Below, piece by piece: positions 18,985-27,695 of a DNA stretch of 64,000 nucleotides (positions are counted from its first letter, which is position 1; the number at the start of each line of letters is the position of its first letter). The notes under the pieces were generated by a model. It saw only the letters and a list, made by a program, of their open reading frames with translations. It was not told the DNA's origin and did no database searches. The translations under genes and the position numbers were made by a program. The stretch comes from Psychrobacter sp. M13 (GTDB lineage: Bacteria > Pseudomonadota > Gammaproteobacteria > Pseudomonadales > Moraxellaceae): assembly GCF_030718935.1 (NCBI RefSeq), contig NZ_CP132194.1, positions 2,356,001 to 2,420,000 of the forward strand, read 5' to 3'.

Positions 18985-19860
18985 TTACTTAACTGCCAAA
19001 TATCCTGCATCCGCAAAGTACTGTTGTCCAGCAGGTGATAATAAATAACGGGTAAAGTCAGTTGCCAGTGCCGCATCACTAAGTACGATACCATCTTGCA
19101 AAATAGCAGGATAAGACTCTACTGGTAGGGTATAAAATTGCTCGGGCGTGGCTTTAATAGCTGTAACTTGAGACTGCGCGACAAAGCCATAATCGACGCT
19201 GCCTGTATTAGCGTATTGAAAAGCTTGACCGATGTTTTCTGCCTGGATAATTCGCTTTTGAGTGTTTAGCAAGTCATAAATATTTTGCGTTTGTAGATAG
19301 GCTCTTGCAGAAGCACCATAAGGCGCAAGATCAGGGTTGGCAATCGTTATCTTCGCCTCTGACTGCTCTGCTAATAACGCGGTGAGTGTAGTCTCATTTA
19401 GAGTGTCAACAGACTTATGAACATTATTAGTAGTGCTGTAAAAAGCCAGCTGCCCTTGCGTATAAGTAAAAGGTTTAGTTTGAGCAGCATCTTCTACTCT
19501 CTCGCTAACCCATCTAGCGGGGAAATCTTGATTCGCCGAAAGATAAATATCATAAGGCGCACCTGCGATCATATGTGCATATAGCTTACCCGATGAAGCA
19601 AAGGTCAGCTCAATATCTTGTGCTGTTAAGTTATTCTCAGCGTTATAAGCTTCTACTATTTTAGGTAATACATCAGATAGATTCGCAGCAGCAGCGATGC
19701 GTATTTTCTCAGGCTGGCTGGTCGTTTCATTAGCAGCAGCTTCATCTTTAGAAGTATCTTGGGTGCTACACGATGCTAACGTAAAGACTAAGCAAGTAGA
19801 TGCAGCAAAGATTGATGCTATTTTAATACTCAAAGCCTTGCTCCTAAATTTTACTATCAT
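18985..19860 (-). CDS. modA: Molybdate-binding lipoprotein
   Basis: Periplasmic molybdate (or tungstate) receptor of 291 residues. It begins with a lipoprotein signal, lipobox LASC at about 28-31, followed by an acidic/Thr-rich tether. The mature domain opens with RIAAAANLSDVLPKI and contains TFASSGKLYAHMIAGAPYDIYLS (split here: TFASSGKLYAH, GAPYDIYLS), whose Ser residues contact the oxyanion in ModA proteins. Later NPDLAPYGASARAYL and GFVAQSQV match the family. It supplies the molybdenum island that continues to 35.6 kb. Confidence 0.9.
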   Translation of the reverse strand: MIVKFRSKALSIKIASIFAASTCLVFTLASCSTQDTSKDEAAANETTSQPEKIRIAAAANLSDVLPKIVEAYNAENNLTAQDIELTFASSGKLYAHMIAGAPYDIYLSANQDFPARWVSERVEDAAQTKPFTYTQGQLAFYSTTNNVHKSVDTLNETTLTALLAEQSEAKITIANPDLAPYGASARAYLQTQNIYDLLNTQKRIIQAENIGQAFQYANTGSVDYGFVAQSQVTAIKATPEQFYTLPVESYPAILQDGIVLSDAALATDFTRYLLSPAGQQYFADAGYLAVK

Positions 19861-20012
19861 TGGTTATTTTTATAATTTTTTTCTCAAAAACCGCACTTTT
19901 TGAAAATCAATGCTAAAACGACTAAGCAAAAATAGTCTCAAAACTATTCATGCTTAGCCGTGATAATCTATCTCTACATTTATTTAAAGTTCAAAATTTA
20001 GCTATAACAATC

Positions 20013-20120
20013 GGTGCGCTGGGCGCACCCTACAGCTATTCTTGCTAAGCTGTTTCAGATTATTCATCAAGTTAAATATAAGTAACGATAGTAAACCTGT
20101 AGCGTGGGTGGCAACTCACG
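20013..20120. repeat. Two short REP-like palindromes
   Basis: In the 290-bp gap between moaE and modA there are two small hairpins: GGTGCG-CTGGG-CGCACC at 20013-20029, followed by CTACAG, and CGTGGGT-GGCA-ACTCACG at about 20103-20120. The first resembles the GTAGGGTGCGC-type dispersed palindromes seen between genes in many Proteobacteria. Neither has a T run, so they are not simple terminators. Confidence 0.45.
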
Positions 20121-20150
20121 AGTTATAACTCAATCATTAACCGTTGTTAC

Positions 20151-20663
20151 TCAGCCATTGTTACTCAGCCATTTCGAAGGCTCATTGTCGTAATACTCTT
20201 GCTTCCATACAGGTATATCCGCCTTAATGGTATCAAGTATCCAGCGACAGGCATCAAAGGCTGGATATCGATGGGCTGATACCACGCCAATCCATACCGC
20301 TATATCGCCAATCTCTAGCTCGCCAATACGATGAAGAGCAATAGCATGAGTAATCTCAAACTTACGCTTGGCTTCTTCTATTATCAGTCGACCCTGATTA
20401 ATCGCTAAATCTTCATAGCCGTAATAAGTCAGACGCTCAACGCTCGTGGCATTATTATGATTGCGCACCCGACCTTCAAAGCTGACAAACGCGCCGCAGC
20501 TATCACTGTCTAGCATGGCTTTGAGTCTATCTTCATCAATGGCGATATCTAATAGCGCAAAACCATCGCGCTCAGCTAGTTCATAGATATCATCAACGCT
20601 CCGCTTAGTAGTCATTGACTGACTATGAACATTTTGCTTATCGTCTTTTATAGAATCTGTCAT
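20151..20663 (-). CDS. moaE: Molybdopterin synthase large subunit
   Basis: Catalytic subunit that, with MoaD, inserts two sulfurs into cyclic pyranopterin monophosphate to make molybdopterin (EC 2.8.1.12). The 170-residue protein is about 20 longer than usual at the N terminus. Landmarks are GAFVSFEGRVRNHN (about 57-70), LHRIGELEIGDIAVWIGV (about 110-127), and VPVWKQEYY (about 150-158) with a conserved active-site Lys. Its ATG follows the moaD stop directly (TAAATG), indicating coupled translation of the two subunits. Confidence 0.95.
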   Translation of the reverse strand: MTDSIKDDKQNVHSQSMTTKRSVDDIYELAERDGFALLDIAIDEDRLKAMLDSDSCGAFVSFEGRVRNHNNATSVERLTYYGYEDLAINQGRLIIEEAKRKFEITHAIALHRIGELEIGDIAVWIGVVSAHRYPAFDACRWILDTIKADIPVWKQEYYDNEPSKWLSNNG

Positions 20664-20945
20664 TTAACCCCCTGCTACTGGCGTAATAAAAACCACGCTG
20701 TCGCCATCATCAATAGTATCTGACCACTTAGCAAAATAGTCATTTACCGCGACTTTTAGCTCCGACTGCTCACGACTAAAATTATATTTTTGATTTAGTT
20801 GCGCGTATAGCTCCGTTAACGATGTTGACTGCTGCACATTGACTTTTTCTTCATGACAGTTGGCTTCATCTGCTAAGCTGGCAAAGTAGAGGACGTTAAT
20901 CGTTTTGGTACTATCTGCTGTTTGGTCTTTTTCTATAACGCTCAT
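20664..20945 (-). CDS. moaD: Molybdopterin synthase sulfur carrier subunit
   Basis: Ubiquitin-like sulfur carrier of about 93 residues ending in the required Gly-Gly (VVFITPVAGG), which is adenylated by MoeB and thiocarboxylated. No moeB is present in this window. The ATG at 20945 is chosen because AAGGG lies about eight bases upstream; a longer frame from a TTG at 20966 lacks such a site. Coupled to moaE downstream. Confidence 0.92.
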   Translation of the reverse strand: MSVIEKDQTADSTKTINVLYFASLADEANCHEEKVNVQQSTSLTELYAQLNQKYNFSREQSELKVAVNDYFAKWSDTIDDGDSVVFITPVAGG

Positions 20946-20992
20946 TTTATTTTCCCTTCTGTACAACCTTTAAACCAGATACTTTATAAATC

Positions 20993-21514
20993 TTAACCAT
21001 GTTGATAATCAGACTTACCACCCGTCTTAGTAATCAGGCGGATATTATCTATAGTAATATCGTGAGAGATCGCTTTAGTCATATCATAGATAGTCAAACA
21101 AGCGACGCTTACTGCGGTTAGCGCTTCCATTTCGACGCCCGTTTTATGAGTCACTTTAACACTGGCATTGACCGTAATAGCGTGCAAATTATCATCATAG
21201 TCAAAGCTTAAACCAATCTTATCTAACGGCAGTGGATGACAAAGCGGGATCAAATCATGAGTACGCTTGGCTGCCATAATCCCAGCGATATGTGCCGTTT
21301 GGGTGATACTGCCCTTTTTCGTCATACCATCAGCGGCTTTAATCTGCTGATAAATACCACTGGGAAAGCTGACTTGCCCTTGCGCATTAGCCTCACGAGT
21401 GCTGGCGGTCTTACTACTGACATCGACCATATGAATATCGCCATCGCTGTCTAAATGCGATAGCTTATGCGGTAGCTTGGAATCAGCTAAGCTGGTTTCA
21501 TTATTATGTTTCAA
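20993..21514 (-). CDS. moaC: Cyclic pyranopterin monophosphate synthase
   Basis: Second enzyme of molybdenum-cofactor synthesis (EC 4.6.1.17), acting on the product of MoaA. Motifs are HMVDVSSK (28-35), LIPLCHPLPLDK (about 89-100), GVEMEALTAVSVACLTIYDM (about 125-144) and KTGGKS at the end. The frame starts at TTG; no internal Met occurs before the conserved HMVDV segment, so a TTG start in this area is likely. Length 173 is about ten more than usual. Confidence 0.93.
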   Translation of the reverse strand: MKHNNETSLADSKLPHKLSHLDSDGDIHMVDVSSKTASTREANAQGQVSFPSGIYQQIKAADGMTKKGSITQTAHIAGIMAAKRTHDLIPLCHPLPLDKIGLSFDYDDNLHAITVNASVKVTHKTGVEMEALTAVSVACLTIYDMTKAISHDITIDNIRLITKTGGKSDYQHG

Positions 21515-21547
21515 AAAGAGCTCTCACTTTCTTATTAGCGATAAAAT

Positions 21548-22258
21548 TTATAAATCGTATAAAGCGCTACAGGCACGCTTAAAGTCTGTAGGCGTATTAA
21601 AATTAGTCAATAACTGCTGGTTTTCTAACACTGGAACGGTTTGAGCAATGGGCTTAATAAAGCTCATTACCTTGCGCTCGCCACTATCAATATAAGCACG
21701 CAGAGCAGGCTCAATACTTAAGCGATAAAGTCCTAGTAGCGGATATAAATGGTCTTGATCTGTTAAACAGACTATCGACTTATCTATATTGTTATTATCA
21801 ATATAGGGACTTAATTGCTGCCAAAGCTCATTCGCGTTGATTAAACTATCGCAACTAATGACCATCAGCCATAACTGCTTATGCTCTAAATTAGCATCGC
21901 GTGCATTATTCAAATTTTGTAATGCAGATTCAATCGCTACAAGTGGCCCTTGCGTCGCCTCAGCTTTATCGTTATCTACAATAGATATAGATTGATAATC
22001 ATCAATCTGAGTAATCGACAACTCTGGATTACTTGCTAATAACTTAACATCGACTGCAAACTCACGACCATTATCCGCAATCATAATAGGTACGTTAAGC
22101 TGAGCCGCTTGGCGCACATGGTAATCCAGCAATCGCTCACCGGTAGGCAAAGTTAGTAAAGCTTTCGGCGACCCCATACGCTGAGACGCCCCACCCGCTA
22201 ATATGACTACGCCTGCCAATTTACTTAAGCTGTCTGAACTATCTAAATTATTGCTCAC
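21548..22258 (-). CDS. mobA: Molybdenum cofactor guanylyltransferase
   Basis: Attaches GMP to molybdopterin, producing the bis-MGD form needed by DMSO-reductase-family enzymes (EC 2.7.7.77). The 236-residue protein has the nucleotidyltransferase loop LAGGASQRMGSPKALL (about 20-35) and a central SCDSLINANELW segment for metal binding. The start is GTG. Its product would serve the formate-dehydrogenase-like protein and the nitrate reductase in this window, while the aldehyde oxidoreductase is expected to use the cytosine form. Confidence 0.9.
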   Translation of the reverse strand: MSNNLDSSDSLSKLAGVVILAGGASQRMGSPKALLTLPTGERLLDYHVRQAAQLNVPIMIADNGREFAVDVKLLASNPELSITQIDDYQSISIVDNDKAEATQGPLVAIESALQNLNNARDANLEHKQLWLMVISCDSLINANELWQQLSPYIDNNNIDKSIVCLTDQDHLYPLLGLYRLSIEPALRAYIDSGERKVMSFIKPIAQTVPVLENQQLLTNFNTPTDFKRACSALYDL

Positions 22259-22367
22259 CGATTATACCTTTCATGAAAACTCGAATAACAAGGAAAACGA
22301 GCATAATTACTACTCACTGTAGGCTAAAAGAGTTTGACACCGTTAATCGTGTTTTTTGAACTTGGTA

Positions 22368-22898
22368 TTAATTATGGCTAGGATTAGCACGCATAAAGTG
22401 CGCTACAAAATTACAAGGACGCGTACGGCTATCGAACTGCTCTTTTAAAATATCGTTCCACCCTGTACGACACGCGCCTGTAGAGCCAGGAAGACAGAAA
22501 ATACCCGTGCCATTTGCCATACCAGCAATCGCCCGCGACTGAACCGTTGACATACCGATATCATCTTTTGAGATCAAACGGAACATCTCACCAAAGCCAT
22601 CGATAGACTTATCAAATAATACGCTAACCGCCTCAGGCATACTATCGCGAATAAAGAAGCCCGTGCCGCCCGTGGTAATAACCGCATGGACGTCAGGGTT
22701 AGCAATCCAGCCACTGATAACCGCGCGAATCTGATAAATATCATCGGTAATGAGTTGGCGATCAGCTAAGTTATGACCCGCTTCAGTTAAGCTATCCACT
22801 AAATATTGCCCTGAAGTATCTTGCTCCAAAGTACGACTATCAGAAACTGTTAAAATTGCAATATTAAGCGGAGTAAATTGGGCAGCAGGCTTAGACAT
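22368..22898 (-). CDS. moaB: Molybdopterin adenylyltransferase-type protein MoaB
   Basis: MoaB/Mog-family protein (176 residues) that adenylates molybdopterin before metal insertion by MoeA. It has ILTVSDSRTLEQDTSG (about 15-30), the TTGGTGFFIRDSMPEA loop (about 85-100) and LPGSTGACRTGW near the C terminus (about 146-157). The MoaB subgroup is chosen over Mog from size and the start of the protein; the distinction is not certain. Confidence 0.88.
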   Translation of the reverse strand: MSKPAAQFTPLNIAILTVSDSRTLEQDTSGQYLVDSLTEAGHNLADRQLITDDIYQIRAVISGWIANPDVHAVITTGGTGFFIRDSMPEAVSVLFDKSIDGFGEMFRLISKDDIGMSTVQSRAIAGMANGTGIFCLPGSTGACRTGWNDILKEQFDSRTRPCNFVAHFMRANPSHN

Positions 22899-22958
22899 AA
22901 TTTTTCCTAATAATTCTCTATAATTTATAACTAGTTGTAATTCAAAATGAGACGTTTA

Positions 22959-24062
22959 CTAACCACCGATAATCGATAAGTTATGCATAATGCCGCTGTT
23001 GGACTCGTGCAAATGATGGTGTTCAGGTTTAATTGGCATAAAGCTGTGTAGCGTATTGACTAGACCTGGTACATCATTATTTTGTAGAAATGGACGAATA
23101 TCGTAGTTGCCCTCATCGAATAGGCAGAGATGAACTTTGCCCTGACTACTAACTCGCAAGCGATTACAATTGTCACAAAAATGCGCAGCATAAGGCGCAA
23201 TCATGCCGATGCGTCCTAGATAATCGGGATGGCTGTATTCAATCGCAGGGCCATCAGCGCTACCTCGCGCATGCGGCTGCCAGCCATGCTCAAGCAGGTA
23301 ATCAGTAATTAATTCAGATTGTGCATGCTGGGCAAAAAACAAATCGCTATTATCACTAGTCTGCATAAACTCTATAAATCGATAAGTCACTGGACGCTGT
23401 TTGACATAGTCCATCGCTGTGACTAAATTCTCAAAAGCCGTTTCTGCCATTAAGATACTGTTTATTTTTAGCTTGATATCGGTGGTTTCTAACAGCTTAT
23501 CCATATCAGTAATGAGCGCGGGCAAAGTATTAAAACCTGTCATTTTATGAAAAGTCGCGGCATCAAAGCTATCCATACTGATATTAAGCTGGTTCAGCCC
23601 TGCCGCTTGCCAATTGGCTAGATGTTTACCTAGCTTGTAACCGTTACTAGTCATCGCAACTGTCTTGATACCCGTTGTGCTTTTAATCGTATCGATAATA
23701 TCGACCACATCACGGCGGATAGAAGGCTCACCACCTGTGATACGTACCTTTTCGGTACCGACTTGTGCAAAACCTCGTATCAAAGTAGTAATCTCAGGTA
23801 CGCTTAATTCATCGTCAGGGCGCTTGCCTTGGTAGCCATTGGGCAGGCAATACTCACAGCGAAAATTACAGAAATCGGTGATAGATAAGCGTAGATAAGT
23901 CAACTGCCGAGCGAAGCCATCAGTAAGCGGCCGCACATGGTCCGTAGATGACATCGTAGGTGCTGTTGAGCTTAATGCGCTTAGGGTAGGATCGCTACGA
24001 TCTGGCGTTGTCGTTGGAGAATGCAGCTGAACACCTGCTGCTATTGAATTATGATAAATCAT
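22959..24062 (-). CDS. moaA: GTP 3',8-cyclase
   Basis: Radical-SAM enzyme for the first step of molybdenum-cofactor synthesis (EC 4.1.99.22). It has the SAM cluster motif C-x3-C-x2-C in DFCNFRCEYCLP (C65, C69, C72), GGEPSIRRD (about 109-117), the second cluster Cys in FCDNCNRLRVSS, and the C-terminal Gly-Gly (SIIGG) needed for activity. The first 45 residues are an unconserved Ser/Thr/Pro-rich lead; an internal ATG at codon 37 is a possible alternative start, and neither has a clear ribosome site. Confidence 0.95.
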   Translation of the reverse strand: MIYHNSIAAGVQLHSPTTTPDRSDPTLSALSSTAPTMSSTDHVRPLTDGFARQLTYLRLSITDFCNFRCEYCLPNGYQGKRPDDELSVPEITTLIRGFAQVGTEKVRITGGEPSIRRDVVDIIDTIKSTTGIKTVAMTSNGYKLGKHLANWQAAGLNQLNISMDSFDAATFHKMTGFNTLPALITDMDKLLETTDIKLKINSILMAETAFENLVTAMDYVKQRPVTYRFIEFMQTSDNSDLFFAQHAQSELITDYLLEHGWQPHARGSADGPAIEYSHPDYLGRIGMIAPYAAHFCDNCNRLRVSSQGKVHLCLFDEGNYDIRPFLQNNDVPGLVNTLHSFMPIKPEHHHLHESNSGIMHNLSIIGG

Positions 24063-24237
24063 ATAGGGTTACCGCCACTATCTTTTAGCTGATATTACAT
24101 CATTGTCTTCAGCTACTCATTACTTCCTGTCATACTTTGCTTATTAGTATTTTGCTAATTGTCTAAAAGTATAGTCTACTCATCATCTAATGCATATTGA
24201 GTATAACAAACTATAGCACGCCTCAACCCTAGATTTG

Positions 24238-25554
24238 CTAAATATACAGCCAAGAAAAAGGTTGAACATCAACGATGCTGCCAGAGGCTACATTACCGTT
24301 GTCCTTATCTATTACGACAAAGCAATTAGCGCGGCTAAGCTGCTTGATTCTATGTGATTGCTGGCTGGTAAAGCATTCAACCTGATAGCCTTCAGACGTC
24401 TGCGTCAAAAACCCACGCTGAAAGTCTTTACGACCGACTGACTTTTTGACGTCATTGGTTAAAGTAGCTTTTAGATTTAGGGTGATTGGTTGCTCTGATA
24501 AAAGCGCTCCTGACATCTGCCATAGCGCTGGTATCACGAACTGTAATGCTCCGACAATGGTAGATAAAGGATTACCTGGCAGACCAAAATATAATACGGG
24601 CTTATCAATATCTTTACTCGATTCGCCAAACAACTCACCAAAGACAAATGGCTTGCCAGGTTTCATCGCCACTTTATAGTGACTGATTTGCCCTAGCTGC
24701 TCAATGACCGTAGTCAAAAAGTCATAATCCCCAACAGATACGCCAGCAGTCGAGATAAGCACATCGCACTCCTGCATAGCCTTAGTTACCGCTGTAGTCG
24801 TGTCCTCTAAATTATCGGCAATAATGCCGTAATCTTGAATAGTAATAGGTAGATTGGCGAGCAAAGTCTTTAGCGTTGGGGTATTAGAGTTATATATTTG
24901 TGCTAAATGCTCAAGCTCACGCCCAAGCGCGACCAATTCATCTCCAGTCGCCAATATACCTACGATCAACGGCTTAAATACGCTGACCTTATCCACTCCT
25001 AAATTTGCTAATAAGCTGATATCACTAGGATTTAAGCGCTTGCCTCGTTGCAGTACGATTTCTCCTGACTCAACCTCTTCGCCTTGCTCACGAATATTAT
25101 CATCAGACCTACAAGCTTGGGTTAAGGTAATATCATAAGGCTGAGACTTATCAATGCTGTCACGTATTTCGGCGAAATCAGTATTTTCTTGCATGATAAC
25201 GGTATCACAGCTACTAGGCACGACTGCGCCCGTAAAGATACGCACCCCTTGCCCTGCTTGCAGATTTTTTGCTAATTCTTGATCATAAGGATTACCTGCT
25301 TGCGACTCCCCTACTATTTCGATAATGCTATCTTTATCAAGCTTACTACCTGTAGCAATACTATAACCATCCATCGCCGAGATATTTTGTCTAGGCACAT
25401 TAAAAGGTGAAGTAACCTCTACCGCTAATATCTGATTGAGACTGTTTAACAATGAGATAGTGCTCAGTTCTCGACTCACGAGCGGCGCATCACTTTCATT
25501 ATAAGTATTAATCCGTTCTCTAATTGCTAACTGTAGCGCTTCCATCGTAATCAT
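24238..25554 (-). CDS. moeA: Molybdopterin molybdenumtransferase
   Basis: Inserts molybdate into adenylated molybdopterin (EC 2.10.1.1). The 438-residue protein shows the four-domain MoeA order: an early SAMDGYSIA-like motif (ISAMDGYSIA, about 58-67), GVRIFTGAVVPSSCDTVIMQE (split: GVRIFTGAVVP, DTVIMQE; about 97-123), STAGVSVGDYDF and MKPGKPFVFGELFG, then the LPGNPLSTIVG loop. It follows moaA across a 175-bp gap and is itself followed by the mocA-like and xdhC genes. Confidence 0.93.
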   Translation of the reverse strand: MITMEALQLAIRERINTYNESDAPLVSRELSTISLLNSLNQILAVEVTSPFNVPRQNISAMDGYSIATGSKLDKDSIIEIVGESQAGNPYDQELAKNLQAGQGVRIFTGAVVPSSCDTVIMQENTDFAEIRDSIDKSQPYDITLTQACRSDDNIREQGEEVESGEIVLQRGKRLNPSDISLLANLGVDKVSVFKPLIVGILATGDELVALGRELEHLAQIYNSNTPTLKTLLANLPITIQDYGIIADNLEDTTTAVTKAMQECDVLISTAGVSVGDYDFLTTVIEQLGQISHYKVAMKPGKPFVFGELFGESSKDIDKPVLYFGLPGNPLSTIVGALQFVIPALWQMSGALLSEQPITLNLKATLTNDVKKSVGRKDFQRGFLTQTSEGYQVECFTSQQSHRIKQLSRANCFVVIDKDNGNVASGSIVDVQPFSWLYI

Positions 25555-25615
25555 AAATTTAAACTCTCGTTATGGATATATTTTTCTTATAGCTTGATAC
25601 TTTGTTTGACTTAGA

Positions 25616-26290
25616 CTAACTATCCAACCACTCCTGCTGTTTGGCATAGGTGAGCTGTTCAGGTGTATCAATATCATAACTGAGTTGCTGGTTAATAACA
25701 GTACTGATTTGCTCAGTTTTTAATCCTCTGATTAAATGCCGTAACCCTTTATCACCTGTGAGCGCTGACTGCCATTGTTTTAATAATTCGTAGTCAATAG
25801 TGATAGGCAAACCGACGATATTCAGTTTGGAATTATCAATAGTAAAATCTCTATTTAATTGCGCATAGCGGCTAGCAACAACGAAATGCTGCTCTATCAA
25901 TAACTCATTTAAGTGACGCTCGTCTAAAAGAAACTGGTCAATACCCATAATTACCACTCGTTTAACAGACGAATCAATATTAGAACTATTTAAAGCGTCA
26001 ATAGCTAAAGATAAACTATGCGCCATACCCATCTCAGGGGTTTGATTAAATACAATAGTCACGTTCGAATTCGCAGCAACCAACTGACTTACTGCATCCG
26101 CAATCGCTTGATTATGTTCAGGAATAACGACAACGACAGTTTGTGGTTGCGTGTCTAAACCCAATTTAAGCATATAATGAATTAAGGGCTTATTGTCTTT
26201 ACTAAGCAGCTGCTTGGAGTGTCCTAAACGCTGACTAAGTCCACTGGCTAAGATAATAACCGCATGAGTGTTAGTCATGAGCATAGTCAT
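25616..26290 (-). CDS. MocA-like molybdopterin nucleotidyltransferase
   Basis: A 224-residue MobA-like NTP transferase with the loop ILASGLSQRLGHSKQLL (about 12-28) and MGIDQFLLDERHL for metal binding. Proteins of this type beside xdhC and a xanthine/aldehyde oxidoreductase normally act as molybdenum cofactor cytidylyltransferases (MocA), making the MCD form. Its first 20 bases overlap the end of xdhC, so the two are coupled. CTP rather than GTP use is inferred from context. Confidence 0.8.
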   Translation of the reverse strand: MTMLMTNTHAVIILASGLSQRLGHSKQLLSKDNKPLIHYMLKLGLDTQPQTVVVVIPEHNQAIADAVSQLVAANSNVTIVFNQTPEMGMAHSLSLAIDALNSSNIDSSVKRVVIMGIDQFLLDERHLNELLIEQHFVVASRYAQLNRDFTIDNSKLNIVGLPITIDYELLKQWQSALTGDKGLRHLIRGLKTEQISTVINQQLSYDIDTPEQLTYAKQQEWLDS

Positions 26291-27602
26291 TTGTATAATG
26301 GTGAGTAAAATTTTCTTTAGCTAATAATTGCAAATTGGATTTATTATTAATAGAAGGTACTGGCTGTACTTGCTCATTCATCACCGCGCTTACTTGCGCC
26401 ATAATACTTAATGCTAAAGCTTCTGGACCATCACCGCCTAATTTTAAACCAATAGGATAGTGCAACTTTTTAATACCTGCTGTTAAACAATCAGGATTAG
26501 ACTTACTATTGCTAACCTCATTAATTAAACGCTCAGTACGATAGCGTGGCCCTAGTTGTCCAAGGTATTGATAATGGTCTGCATGCTCTAATAGTACGTT
26601 AAGTCGTGCACGGTCTTGGCTTAAGCTATGTGACATTAGCGCTATCGCAGCATTATCACTAAGCTCAAGCAAAGTTTTGCTATCTTCTAAAGACACGCAT
26701 TGCACAACATCTGCCTGTGGAAAACGCATACTCGTCGCATATTGCGCACGACTGTCTATCACGGTCACCTGCCAGTCTTGCAATTTTGCCATAACCACTA
26801 ATGGCATCACGTCATTACCAGCCCCACAGATTAGCAGACGCTTTTGCGGTTCAATGCATTGTAATAACCATTCGCTTGGTACTTTTTCTTGGCTATCGAT
26901 ATTTTCATGGTTACTTTCTAAATGACTGCCTTCTAAATAGCGGCTTTCTAAATCGCTATTCAAAATAACGTAATCGGTATTTCGTTTCTTAAGTTTATGT
27001 TTAGATAGCTCTTTGACTGTATTTATAAGTATAGGAGAATTTGAAATATATTGCTCTGAGCCAATAAACCTAACTTGTCCAGCTTTATTATAAGTTCCTA
27101 AACTAATTCTTGCGCCGACTGAAAATATATTTTGCAAACCTAAAGGTTCAGATTTGATCAAAGTCGCTATAGTGGTAGGTTGCCCGTTTTGACGGACTTG
27201 AGTAATTAAATTTAGCAAAGGATTTGCTGACGTTAAACGTTCAAATAAAACATGTACTTTGCCATTGCAACCCAAGCCAAAATTTAGCTCATCTTCTGAT
27301 TCAATTTCTAACCCATCAGCAGTATTACTATCACTGTCATCATCTCTTTGCTCATCGCCCGTTTGATAAACTTGGACATTAGCGCCATTGCGAGTGAGCC
27401 AAAAGGCGCGTTTGATGATGTGCGGCTCAAGGCAGCCCCCACTAATCATACCAACCGAACGTCCATCCGCGCAAATCAGCATCATCGCGCCAGCACGCCG
27501 ATACGCTGAACCTTCAGTACGCACCACTGTCGCCAATACAGCATCAACGTTTTGTTGAGCGGCCTCGCCTGCCAGCTTAAGAATGTCAGCGATTTGATTC
27601 AT
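26271..27602 (-). CDS. XdhC/PaoD-type maturation factor
   Basis: Chaperone expected to bind and sulfurate molybdenum cofactor and deliver it to the oxidoreductase encoded just upstream. It has the N-terminal XdhC/CoxI domain (VDAVLATVVRTEGSAYRRAGAMM split: VLATVVRTEGSAYRR, GAMMLI; MISGGCLEP) and a C-terminal Rossmann domain (RLLICGAGNDVMPLV). A variable Glu/Ser/Asn-rich linker lies between. ATG 27602 (GAGG upstream) is preferred to the TTG at 27638. A hairpin at 27645-27669 separates it from the oxidoreductase genes. Confidence 0.85.
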   Translation of the reverse strand: MNQIADILKLAGEAAQQNVDAVLATVVRTEGSAYRRAGAMMLICADGRSVGMISGGCLEPHIIKRAFWLTRNGANVQVYQTGDEQRDDDSDSNTADGLEIESEDELNFGLGCNGKVHVLFERLTSANPLLNLITQVRQNGQPTTIATLIKSEPLGLQNIFSVGARISLGTYNKAGQVRFIGSEQYISNSPILINTVKELSKHKLKKRNTDYVILNSDLESRYLEGSHLESNHENIDSQEKVPSEWLLQCIEPQKRLLICGAGNDVMPLVVMAKLQDWQVTVIDSRAQYATSMRFPQADVVQCVSLEDSKTLLELSDNAAIALMSHSLSQDRARLNVLLEHADHYQYLGQLGPRYRTERLINEVSNSKSNPDCLTAGIKKLHYPIGLKLGGDGPEALALSIMAQVSAVMNEQVQPVPSINNKSNLQLLAKENFTHHYTNDYAHD

Positions 27603-27644
27603 AACGCCTCTTACTTTATTTGTATTATAAATACTCAAGTTGTG

Positions 27645-27669
27645 AAAACCCGCTACTTAAGCGGGTTTC
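27645..27669 (-). terminator. Intercistronic hairpin after the molybdenum subunit gene
   Basis: Stem AAACCCGCT pairing with AGCGGGTTT, with a short loop, lies between the molybdenum-subunit stop (27696) and xdhC. On the minus strand only a TTTT stretch follows, so it is at best a partial terminator that may lower xdhC expression relative to the enzyme. Confidence 0.55.
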
Positions 27670-27695
27670 TTTAATATAATAACTTCTATGGAAAA

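Noticed and set aside
22899..24237. A molybdenum-cofactor riboswitch near moaA
   Set aside because: The upstream gap (24063-24237) is AT-rich and shows no conserved long-range pairing that I could identify by eye; a covariance-model search would be needed to claim one.
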